Positions 36,454 through 44,106 of a stretch of 64,000 nucleotides of DNA are shown here, piece after piece. The stretch is from positions 186,001 through 250,000 of the forward strand of contig NZ_JAKILD010000001.1 of the NCBI RefSeq assembly GCF_023283825.1, written 5' to 3'. Under the pieces are notes generated by a model. It was not told the DNA's origin. It made no database searches and saw only the letters and a list, made by a program, of their open reading frames with translations. The translations under genes and the position numbers were made by a program. This DNA is from Shewanella olleyana. GTDB lineage: Bacteria; Pseudomonadota; Gammaproteobacteria; Enterobacterales; Shewanellaceae. Each line of letters starts with the position of its first letter. Position 1 is the stretch's first letter.

Positions 36454-37808
36454 TGAAAAAGTTTATTACTACAGCAATCGTTGCTGCTAGCTTGTCTCTA
36501 ACTTCTGGAATGGTTAGTGCTGCTGATGCACCAAAAACGATTGAACAATTATTACAACAAGTACAAACAGATCGTGCTAACGCAAATAAAACAAATAAAC
36601 AGCGTGAAGCAGAATTCTTAAATGAGCGTGGCGATAAAGCTGCACTTTTGAAGCGTGAGAAAGCGGCATTAGCTGCAGAAGTACAACGTGGTAAAGACTT
36701 AGCTCAAGCATTTACTGACAACGAACGTAAAATCGCTCAGTTAGAAGAAGATCGTAAGATTGCTTCTGGTGACTTAGGCGAAATGTTTGGTGTTGTTAAA
36801 GGTGAAGCAGGTGATTTTGCTGGTAAGTTAGTTAGTTCTAACATTACTGCTCAATTTCCAGGCCGTGATGCATTTATTGCTGAACTTGGTGCTCGTAAAG
36901 AATTACCAAAAATTAATGAGTTAGAACAATTCTGGGAAGCACAGCTTTTCGAAATGGTTGAATCAGGTAAAGTTGTTAAGTTTGACGCTGAAGTAACTGG
37001 CTTAGACGGTAACGTTGAAGCGACTACTGTAACGCGTGTTGGTGCTTATAACTTACTAGCTGATGGTGAATATGTTGTTTATAACGCTGACTTAGGTTTG
37101 ATTCAAAAGCTTTCTCAGCAACCTGGAAGCGCACAAGTATCAAGTGTTAAATCGTTTACTAGTGCAACATCAGGTTACGAGAAGTTATTCGTGGATCCAG
37201 CTCGTGGTGTTCTATTAAGCGTATTTACTCAGAAAGCAACGATTGAAGAGCGTATCGAAGCTGGTGGCCCAATTGGTTACATCATTATCGGTATTCTTGT
37301 TCTTGGTGCGTTGATTTCGATTGAGCGTCTAGTCACTCTTTACATTGTTGGCTCTAAAGTTAAAGCTCAACGTAAGAATATTGATAACCCAGGTAACAAC
37401 GCATTAGGTCGTGTACTTAAGGTTTATCATGAGAACAAAGATGTTGATGTTGAAACTCTAGAGTTAAAACTTGACGAAGCTATCCTTAAAGAAACCCCTG
37501 CTTTAGAAGCACGTATTTCAATCATTAAGGTTCTAGCTGCTATTGCTCCTATGATGGGTCTGTTAGGTACTGTTACAGGTATGATTGCAACCTTCCAAAC
37601 AATTCAATTGTTCGGTACAGGTGACCCTAGACTAATGGCTGGCGGTATTTCAATGGCATTGATGACGACTGTACAAGGTCTAGTTGCTGCTCTACCGTTA
37701 ATGTTAATGCACGCAATCGTAATCGCGCGTAGTAAAACAGTTGTTCAAGTTCTTGAAGAGCAAAGTGCTGGTATTATTGCAGACCATGCTGAGAAGAGGG
37801 CTGACTAA
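36453..37808 (+). CDS. ttpC: TtpC: ExbB/TolQ/MotA-type proton channel protein with periplasmic extension
   Basis: The 451-residue protein has a signal peptide (MKKFITTAIVAASLSLTSGM...SAAD) and a helical coiled-coil N-terminal domain (about 30-125). A small middle domain follows, then an ExbB-like C-terminal half. Its three membrane helices begin at GPIGYIIIGILVLGAL, about residue 272, and include MMGLLGTVTGMIATFQ. In Vibrio, TtpC is needed for TonB2-dependent uptake. The start codon overlaps the DUF3450 stop and its own stop overlaps the exbB start, so translation is coupled. Confidence 0.92.
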   Translation: MKKFITTAIVAASLSLTSGMVSAADAPKTIEQLLQQVQTDRANANKTNKQREAEFLNERGDKAALLKREKAALAAEVQRGKDLAQAFTDNERKIAQLEEDRKIASGDLGEMFGVVKGEAGDFAGKLVSSNITAQFPGRDAFIAELGARKELPKINELEQFWEAQLFEMVESGKVVKFDAEVTGLDGNVEATTVTRVGAYNLLADGEYVVYNADLGLIQKLSQQPGSAQVSSVKSFTSATSGYEKLFVDPARGVLLSVFTQKATIEERIEAGGPIGYIIIGILVLGALISIERLVTLYIVGSKVKAQRKNIDNPGNNALGRVLKVYHENKDVDVETLELKLDEAILKETPALEARISIIKVLAAIAPMMGLLGTVTGMIATFQTIQLFGTGDPRLMAGGISMALMTTVQGLVAALPLMLMHAIVIARSKTVVQVLEEQSAGIIADHAEKRAD

Positions 37809-38335
37809 TGATGCTAATCCTGATGGACGTTTGGGACTCTGTCAGGGGCTTCATGGCCACCGGAGGAGATATCCTCTGGCTGGTAGCGGCTGTACTATTC
37901 CTAATGTGGGTTTTGATGCTAGAGCGCTTTTGGTATGTCAGTTGGGTAGCACCAAAAGAGCATAAAGGTATTATAGACCTATGGAATAATCGAGAGGATT
38001 CAACCTCTTGGTATGCGCACCGTATCCGTGAAGCTTGGATGTCCCAAGCAAAACAAGATATGAATGCTCGTATGCTGATGATCAAAACCTTAGTGGCAAT
38101 CTGTCCTATGATTGGTCTACTAGGTACCGTAACCGGAATGATCGCAGTGTTCGATGTGATGGCAGTTCATGGTACGAGTAATGCTCGTATGATGGCGGCT
38201 GGTATTTCAATGGCAACCATGCCAACAATGGCAGGAATGGTTGCTGCACTATCGGGTGTATTTTTTAGTACACGATTAGATGCAAAAATGAAAATCAGTC
38301 TTGAAAAGCTTAAAGATAGCTTGCCGCACCACTAG
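37808..38335 (+). CDS. exbB: ExbB-type proton channel subunit
   Basis: The 175-residue inner-membrane protein has three helices: about residues 20-40, then around ICPMIGLLGTVTGMIAVF and TMAGMVAALSGVFF. These are the MotA/TolQ/ExbB signatures. With ExbD it uses the proton motive force to drive TonB. It begins at the first or second ATG overlapping the ttpC stop (37805-37810). It is shorter than E. coli ExbB but normal for the TonB2-type systems. Confidence 0.94.
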   Translation: MMLILMDVWDSVRGFMATGGDILWLVAAVLFLMWVLMLERFWYVSWVAPKEHKGIIDLWNNREDSTSWYAHRIREAWMSQAKQDMNARMLMIKTLVAICPMIGLLGTVTGMIAVFDVMAVHGTSNARMMAAGISMATMPTMAGMVAALSGVFFSTRLDAKMKISLEKLKDSLPHH

Positions 38336-38349
38336 AGAGAGTATTTAAA

Positions 38350-38754
38350 ATGGCACGTAAAAAGCATTTAAATGTAGAAGAAGAAGCACAAGTAGATATG
38401 ACACCGATGCTAGATATCGTGTTTATCATGCTTATCTTCTTTATTGTGACGACTTCGTTCATTAAGCCTTCAGGCCTTGATTACAAGAAACCGGAAGCTT
38501 CTACTGCAACACAACAAAAATCTGCGAACATCTTTATTGGTGTGAGTAATACAGGCGTAATTAAGATGGAAAACCGTCAGGTTGACATCGAGCGTGTAAC
38601 AGCAAACGTTGAACGTATGTTGGCTGAAGCACCAGAAGCGGCTGTATTGATTGAAGCAGATCAAGAAGCCGAACATGGCCTTGTTGTTAAAGTAATGGAC
38701 AACGTTAAGAAAGCGGGTATCGATAAGATTTCGATTTCAGCGGGGAAAGACTAA
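38350..38754 (+). CDS. exbD: ExbD-type TonB system subunit
   Basis: The 134-residue protein has a short cytoplasmic start and one membrane helix, VDMTPMLDIVFIMLIFFIV. The conserved Asp in MLDIVFIML is the proton-carrying residue of the family. A periplasmic domain follows, ending in VMDNVKKAGIDKISIS. It is 14 bases after exbB with GAGAGAG as ribosome site and two bases before tonB. Confidence 0.95.
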   Translation: MARKKHLNVEEEAQVDMTPMLDIVFIMLIFFIVTTSFIKPSGLDYKKPEASTATQQKSANIFIGVSNTGVIKMENRQVDIERVTANVERMLAEAPEAAVLIEADQEAEHGLVVKVMDNVKKAGIDKISISAGKD

Positions 38755-38755
38755 T

Positions 38756-39370
38756 ATGCTGAGAGCAATAGTATCACTCATTTTAGGTGCTGCTGTTACT
38801 TTCGCCTTGTTTATCTTCATGGCCTTCTTGGTCGGTGGCGGCGCAAAGCGCGCCGACACCTCATCTGATTCTCCTATCATTGAGATCAGTATGGAGAAGC
38901 AGGATACGAAAGTTCAGGATAAGCCAAGGGTTAAACCGAAGCCGCCAGCACCACCTGAGCAACCACCAAAGCCGGAAACTACTCCGCCAGATACGTCGTC
39001 AGATATTGATACGAATATGGCATTTAACATGAGTGGTGTTGTGGCTGGCGGTGCTAGCACAGGCTTTAAGCTTGGTAACATGATGACGCGTGATGGTGAT
39101 GCAACACCGATTGTACGTATTGATCCTCAATACCCAATTGCTGCAGCACGTGATGGTAAAGAAGGTTATGTACAACTTTCATTTACGATTAATGAATTAG
39201 GCGGAATCGAAGACGTTCAAGTTATCAAAGCAGAACCCAAACGTATCTTTAACCGCGAAGCTGTTCGTGCGTTAAAAAAATGGAAATACAAGCCTAAAAT
39301 CATTGATGGCAAGGCGATGAAAGTTCCTGGTATGACTGTTCAGCTTGATTTCACACTGGATAAGGGGTAA
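38756..39370 (+). CDS. tonB: TonB energy transducer
   Basis: The 204-residue protein has an N-terminal membrane anchor (about 5-27) and a Pro/Lys linker (VKPKPPAPPEQPPKPE). The C-terminal TonB domain has the YP motif in IDPQYPIAAARDGKEGYVQL and ends with AVRALKKWKYKPKI. It spans the periplasm and touches the TonB box of outer-membrane receptors. The linker is short, as in TonB2-type proteins that need TtpC. Two bases separate it from exbD and three from the TPR gene. Confidence 0.95.
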   Translation: MLRAIVSLILGAAVTFALFIFMAFLVGGGAKRADTSSDSPIIEISMEKQDTKVQDKPRVKPKPPAPPEQPPKPETTPPDTSSDIDTNMAFNMSGVVAGGASTGFKLGNMMTRDGDATPIVRIDPQYPIAAARDGKEGYVQLSFTINELGGIEDVQVIKAEPKRIFNREAVRALKKWKYKPKIIDGKAMKVPGMTVQLDFTLDKG

Positions 39371-39373
39371 TTA

Positions 39374-40624
39374 ATGCATAAGATAACTACTCTAGCTAGT
39401 GCGTTATTACTGACTTTTTCTTGTACTTCGCTACTTGCTGTTTCTACGGCTCAAGCTGCTGAAAAGTGTCCGATTGACGACCGTCAATCAAGAGCTGTTG
39501 GTGCAAGTGCTGGTAAGAAAGTTCAAAGAGCATTTGAAAGATACACAGAAGGTCAATTAGATGAAGCAATCGAAATTTTACTTGAAGTAAATACAAGTAA
39601 TGACTTTGATAAAGCTTATATTGATCGAATGATTGGTTCATTTTACGCTGAGAAAGGTCAAATGAGCACTTCTGTTAAGTACTTAAAATCTGCTGTTGAT
39701 GCCGACATTCTTGGTGGAACAGATCATGCTGCAACATTGCGTTTGTATGCTGACTTGTTACTACAAGAAAAGAAGTTCAAAGAAGCAATTCCTTACTACT
39801 ACAAGTGGATGGACTTCACTTGTAAAGTTGACCCAGTTGTATACCGCCGTGTCGGTATTGCATACAGTGAACTTAAAGAGTGGGATAAAGTACTTGAAGT
39901 AGCCGATAAAGGTCTTTCTTTAGTAGAAAAGCCTGATAAAGGCTTATATCAAATGAAATTGACTGCATATTTCAATCAAAAGAAATATAAAGAAGCAGTA
40001 AAAGTACTAGAAATTATGGTGCCTTTATTCCAAGACGATAAACGTCTTTGGGTTCAGCTTGCTCAGTTTTATTTGATGACTGAAGATTATACTAAGTCTT
40101 TAGCTACATATGATCTTGCATATAAAAATGGTTTTCTAGAGTCTGATGGGAATATTACCCGTCTCGCTCAACTTATGTCGCAGAATGGTGCTCCTTACAA
40201 TGCTGCTAAGTTATATGAAAAACATATGAAATCAGGGCTAATAAAAGAGAATGAAAAAACCATAAAAATTCTCGCTGGTTTCTACCATAATGCAAAGAAC
40301 TTTAATGAAGCTGCTAAACTTTATGGTCAAGCTGCTGAGATGTCAGGTGATGCTGAGCTATACCTCAAACAAGGTAAAATTCTAGCAATTTCTGAGCAAC
40401 CTAAGTCTGCAATTCCGGTGTTTGAAAAAGCATTATCTTTAGGTCTTGATGAACCAGGTGAAGCGGAACTTGAGCTAACACTTGCCCATTTAAGTTTGAA
40501 GCAATATAAATCTGCGTACAAACGCGCTAATCGAGCTGCTAAACACAGTAAGACCAAGCGTAGTGCGAACAGTTATATTTCTTACATCAAAGAAAAAGCA
40601 CGTATCAACAATATTACTCTTTAG
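39374..40624 (+). CDS. Exported TPR-repeat protein of the TonB operon
   Basis: The 416-residue protein has a signal peptide (cut near AQAAEK). A series of tetratricopeptide-like helical repeats then runs through to the C-terminus, for example SVKYLKSAVDADILGG, EAIPYYYKWMDF and EAAKLYGQAAEMSGDAELYL. TPR proteins often close TtpC/TonB2-type operons, probably as a periplasmic scaffold. It has no enzymatic motif. A strong terminator follows 13 bases after the stop, so this is the last gene of the six-gene operon. Confidence 0.9.
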   Translation: MHKITTLASALLLTFSCTSLLAVSTAQAAEKCPIDDRQSRAVGASAGKKVQRAFERYTEGQLDEAIEILLEVNTSNDFDKAYIDRMIGSFYAEKGQMSTSVKYLKSAVDADILGGTDHAATLRLYADLLLQEKKFKEAIPYYYKWMDFTCKVDPVVYRRVGIAYSELKEWDKVLEVADKGLSLVEKPDKGLYQMKLTAYFNQKKYKEAVKVLEIMVPLFQDDKRLWVQLAQFYLMTEDYTKSLATYDLAYKNGFLESDGNITRLAQLMSQNGAPYNAAKLYEKHMKSGLIKENEKTIKILAGFYHNAKNFNEAAKLYGQAAEMSGDAELYLKQGKILAISEQPKSAIPVFEKALSLGLDEPGEAELELTLAHLSLKQYKSAYKRANRAAKHSKTKRSANSYISYIKEKARINNITL

Positions 40625-40633
40625 TATTGTTAT

Positions 40634-40664
40634 TAAAAAAAGCCCCTTTAGGGGCTTTTTTTTT
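40634..40664 (+). terminator. Terminator of the TonB operon
   Basis: AAAAAAGCCCC / GGGGCTTTTTT with the loop TTTA and an extended T run. Confidence 0.92.
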
Positions 40665-40814
40665 ATCTCTAATTTGTTTAACTATTTTTTGATATGCTCA
40701 GTTACAATTTATTACTTTCTGATAGCATGAAAAGATAGTTAAATGACCAACAATAATTATAAATAAGACATTTGAATTTTCGAAATTACTTTTGTCGAAC
40801 GTAGGGATATTATT

Positions 40815-42647
40815 ATGCAAAAAACGCTAATCGCGATGACCGTTTCATCTCTCTTGCTGCTACAAGCATGCAGTGAACCTCAAACATCAGCTCCAGTTAG
40901 CCAACACGCTTCTTCTGACAAAATAGAACAAACAGAGCAAAAGACTGCGGCAGATATTTATAATGAAATGGCTGATAACTATTTCAAAGATGTACTGGCT
41001 TTGGAACCTATTTACGCAACGTATGTAGGTGTAAATGATTATAACGACCAATTTGGTGGTTCTTTAACTGAAGAGTATCTCAAACAGCGCCACGAACTTA
41101 ATTCACGTTATTTAAAACAAGCTAAATCACTTGATGTTGAATCATTACCAGAAAATTTAAAGCTCAGTTTCGATATGTTTATTTATGATCGGCATATGGA
41201 CTTAGTGGCTGAATCATATCCAGAACATTTTATTCCGATGAACCAGTTCTATAGTACTGTGATCAGTATGATCCAACTAGGTAGTGGTGAAAGCGCCCAA
41301 CCTTTTAAAACCGTTGAAGATTATCAAAATTGGTTAGGTCGTTTGAAAGGGTTTATTCAGTGGACTGCTTTAGCGCAAGCTCGAATGGATGAAGGAATTC
41401 AAAGTAAAGTCGTTTTACCAAAGATATTGGTTGAAAGAATCATTCCGCAGCTAGATGCTCAACTTGTCACCTCTGCAAATGAAAGCTTATTTTACGCACC
41501 TATCAATTCATTCCCTGAGAACTTTAGTGCAGAAGAAAGAGCTGCATTAACAAGTGATTATACTGAGTTAATTAATGCTGATTTATTACCGGCACTGACT
41601 CAACTTAGAAACTACTTTAAGGAAACTTATTTACCATATGCTAGGGCATCTGATGGTTGGTGGGGGTTACCTAATGGCAAAGAATGGTATCAGTCTTTAG
41701 CAAATAGTCACACGACAACGACGATGCCAGTAGATGAAATTCATCAGATTGGTCTGTCAGAAGTTAAGCGTATTTTGACTGAAATGGATTCTGTGCGTGA
41801 ACAAGTTAAATTTGAGGGTGATTTAACGGCATTTTTTGCTTCTTTAGGAAGCGAACCTCAATACTTCTTTACCGAAAGACAAGGCCTCATTGATGGTTAT
41901 ATGTCTTTAAAAGATGATATTAATAAAGAGCTGCCAAAGTACTTTAATATCATGCCTAAAGCAGACTATGTTGTTAAACCAGTTGAAAGCTTTAGAGAAA
42001 AGTCAGCAGCAGGGGCCTCTTATCAGTCTCCTGCCGTAGATGGTTCTCGTCCGGGCGTGTTTTACATCAATACTTTTAACCTTAAAGCCCAGCCGAAGTG
42101 GGGCATGACGACGCTATCTTTACATGAGGCTGCACCTGGTCATCACTTCCAGATTGCGATCAAGCAAGAGCTTACAGGTATTCCTGAATTTCAACGCTTT
42201 CAAGGCTATACAGCATTTGAAGAAGGTTGGGCGTTATATGCCGAGTATTTAGGCATTGAAATGGGGTTATTTAAAGACCCATATCAATATTTTGGTAAGT
42301 TATCTGATGAAATGCTTCGCGCTATGCGTTTAGTTGTAGATACTGGCCTGCATGCAAAAGGTTGGAGCCGCGAGCAAGCAATTCAATATATGAAAGATAA
42401 CTCGCCGATGGCTGAATCTGACATTGTTGCTGAAGTCGAGCGTTACATGGCCATTCCTGGGCAGGCTTTATCGTATAAAATTGGCCAACTAACCATTTTA
42501 AAGCTAAGAGCTGATGCTGAAGCCAAACTTGGTGAAAAGTTCGACTTAAAAGCATTCCATGACCAAATCCTCACCACTGGTTCATTGCCTATGGCAGTTA
42601 TGGAGAAAAAAATAGCGCGTTGGATTGAATCTGAATTGGCAAAGTAG
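40815..42647 (+). CDS. DUF885 family lipoprotein, probable metallopeptidase
   Basis: The 610-residue protein has a lipobox (LLLLQAC, Cys19), so it is likely membrane-anchored in the periplasm. The DUF885 signature LHEAAPGHHFQ is a zinc-binding HExxxGHH-type motif; downstream FEEGWALYAEYLG supplies further acidic residues. PGQALSYKIGQL near the end is also typical. Related proteins are described as peptidases or hydrolases; the substrate here is unknown. It is a single-gene unit between two terminators. Confidence 0.88.
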   Translation: MQKTLIAMTVSSLLLLQACSEPQTSAPVSQHASSDKIEQTEQKTAADIYNEMADNYFKDVLALEPIYATYVGVNDYNDQFGGSLTEEYLKQRHELNSRYLKQAKSLDVESLPENLKLSFDMFIYDRHMDLVAESYPEHFIPMNQFYSTVISMIQLGSGESAQPFKTVEDYQNWLGRLKGFIQWTALAQARMDEGIQSKVVLPKILVERIIPQLDAQLVTSANESLFYAPINSFPENFSAEERAALTSDYTELINADLLPALTQLRNYFKETYLPYARASDGWWGLPNGKEWYQSLANSHTTTTMPVDEIHQIGLSEVKRILTEMDSVREQVKFEGDLTAFFASLGSEPQYFFTERQGLIDGYMSLKDDINKELPKYFNIMPKADYVVKPVESFREKSAAGASYQSPAVDGSRPGVFYINTFNLKAQPKWGMTTLSLHEAAPGHHFQIAIKQELTGIPEFQRFQGYTAFEEGWALYAEYLGIEMGLFKDPYQYFGKLSDEMLRAMRLVVDTGLHAKGWSREQAIQYMKDNSPMAESDIVAEVERYMAIPGQALSYKIGQLTILKLRADAEAKLGEKFDLKAFHDQILTTGSLPMAVMEKKIARWIESELAK

Positions 42648-42680
42648 TTAATAGCTGTTAGCTTACCTTTGTGAACCACA

Positions 42681-42710
42681 TATAGGGAGCTTACGCTCCC
42701 TATAATTTTT
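42681..42710 (+). terminator. Terminator after the DUF885 gene
   Basis: The 10-bp stem TATAGGGAGC / GCTCCCTATA has the loop TTAC, followed by ATTTTT. Confidence 0.88.
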
Positions 42711-42744
42711 GAAGCTTTTAAATCTACATAAGTAGGAGTACATC

Positions 42745-43023
42745 ATGGTACAGGCAACTGCAAGACACCTTTTAGTTAGCTCAGAAGAGCAATGTGAGCA
42801 ATTAAAGCAACAAATTGTTGCTGGTGCAGATTTCGCTGAAATCGCCAAAGCGAACTCATCTTGTCCTTCTGGTGCACAGGGTGGTGAACTTGGTTCTTTT
42901 GGTCCGGGTATGATGGTTCGTGAGTTTGACGAAGTCGTGTTTAGCGCGCCGTTAAATGAAGTGCAAGGTCCAGTTAAAACTCAATTTGGTTATCATCTTC
43001 TTGAGGTGACAAGCCGCGGTTAA
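42745..43023 (+). CDS. ppiC: Parvulin-type peptidyl-prolyl isomerase PpiC
   Basis: The 92-residue single-domain parvulin has RHLLVSSEEQC, FAEIAKANSSCPSGAQGGELG, FGPGMMVREFDEVVF and a final QFGYHLLEVTSR. It lacks a signal peptide, so it acts in the cytoplasm. It catalyses cis-trans isomerisation before proline. AGGAG precedes the ATG. It is a single gene flanked by terminators. Confidence 0.95.
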   Translation: MVQATARHLLVSSEEQCEQLKQQIVAGADFAEIAKANSSCPSGAQGGELGSFGPGMMVREFDEVVFSAPLNEVQGPVKTQFGYHLLEVTSRG

Positions 43024-43040
43024 TTTATATTTAATCGTTG

Positions 43041-43064
43041 AAGGCAGCTTCGGCTGCCTTTTTT
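43041..43064 (+). terminator. Terminator after ppiC
   Basis: AAGGCAGC / GCTGCCTT stem with a TTCG tetraloop and TTTT. Confidence 0.92.
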
Positions 43065-43116
43065 CGTTTTAGGGACATGGAAAAATAAAGTTGTCTGATT
43101 GACAAGGGATTCGTTA

Positions 43117-43656
43117 ATGATTGAGTTATACACAGACAGGCTGACTATACGAAGTATGCAAGAATCAGATTGGCCTGACGTGCTTGCTTTAAATACCAAT
43201 CAATCAGTATTAAAGCACATACGAAAAGTCACTTCCGTTGCTGATATTAAAGAGACATTTAGTCAAAGGCTCGCGCCTTGGGATTACGCATCGGGGAAAT
43301 GGCTAACATTGGTTATTGAAACAGTGAATACGAATGAGTTTGTTGGCTTGACCGGGTTTTATTGTGAAAGTGAAGTGATGAACCGTGCTGAAGTCGGTTA
43401 TCTTATAGCACCAAACCATCAAGGTTTAGGTTATGGAACCGAAAGCCTTAAGGCTGTAATTGATTGGGGAATTCATCAGTTTAATATACAAAAGTTTATT
43501 GGTTATTGCGCGGTTGAAAATCTTGGTTCAGCTAACGTTATGCTCAAATGTGGCTTTTTACAAGAGGGCTTGCTAAGAGATAACCATTGTATTGGCGACC
43601 ATAAAATTGATGAATACATCTTTGGATTATTGCAATCAGATATCCGAACTCAATGA
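43117..43656 (+). CDS. GNAT family N-acetyltransferase (RimJ/RimL type)
   Basis: The 179-residue protein begins MIELYTDRLTIRSMQESDW. It has the acetyl-CoA binding motif A region AEVGYLIAPNHQGLGYGTE, then FIGYCAVENLGSANVMLKCGF, typical of ribosomal-protein or small-amine acetyltransferases. A TTG start six codons earlier is possible, but AAGGGA lies eight bases before the ATG at 43117. The acceptor is unknown. Confidence 0.88.
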   Translation: MIELYTDRLTIRSMQESDWPDVLALNTNQSVLKHIRKVTSVADIKETFSQRLAPWDYASGKWLTLVIETVNTNEFVGLTGFYCESEVMNRAEVGYLIAPNHQGLGYGTESLKAVIDWGIHQFNIQKFIGYCAVENLGSANVMLKCGFLQEGLLRDNHCIGDHKIDEYIFGLLQSDIRTQ

Positions 43657-43750
43657 TCAATACTCGAGCGCTTCTTTAGTAACCATTTAACAAATATAAA
43701 GTGTAAAATCACTACTTTCTTTCGGGCTTTTATCACATAATCATCAATAC

Positions 43751-43771
43751 AATTGAAAACTATTCTCGTTT
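43751..43771 (+). promoter_or_regulatory. Candidate Fur box before feoAB
   Basis: TTGAAAACTATTCTCGTTT (within this span) resembles TGATAA-N-TATTCTCA forms of the Fur box with a few mismatches. It lies about 95-115 bp before feoA, where iron-responsive repression of Fe(II) uptake would be expected. Confidence 0.5.
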
Positions 43772-43866
43772 CCACTTGCAAAACATGATCTAGGTAAAGG
43801 TATTGCAAGAATGGCTAATATAAAATTACTCAATATTAAATATTTTGAACGCAAGGTGGGTATCCA

Positions 43867-44106
43867 ATGAAGCTCAGTGAACTTAATCCCGGAGACACGG
43901 CGAAGATTGCTGAAATCGGTCAACTTTCTTTACCTCAAACAGTAAAGAGAAAGTTGCTATCTATGGGGATAACACCTCATACAGCGTTTAGAATGTTACG
44001 CCGTGCCCCAATGGGTTCTGGAGTAGAATTAGAATTACGTGGCAGTCGTTTGTGTATGCGTCGCGATTTAGCAGATATCATTGAGGTAGTAGTAACACAT
44101 GACTAA
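43867..44106 (+). CDS. feoA: Ferrous iron transport protein FeoA
   Basis: The 79-residue SH3-like protein starts MKLSELNPGDTAKIAEI and contains KLLSMGITPHTAFRMLRRAP and the end LRGSRLCMRRDLADIIEV. It binds the cytoplasmic side of FeoB and supports Fe(II) import. The last eight bases overlap the start of feoB. Confidence 0.96.
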   Translation: MKLSELNPGDTAKIAEIGQLSLPQTVKRKLLSMGITPHTAFRMLRRAPMGSGVELELRGSRLCMRRDLADIIEVVVTHD

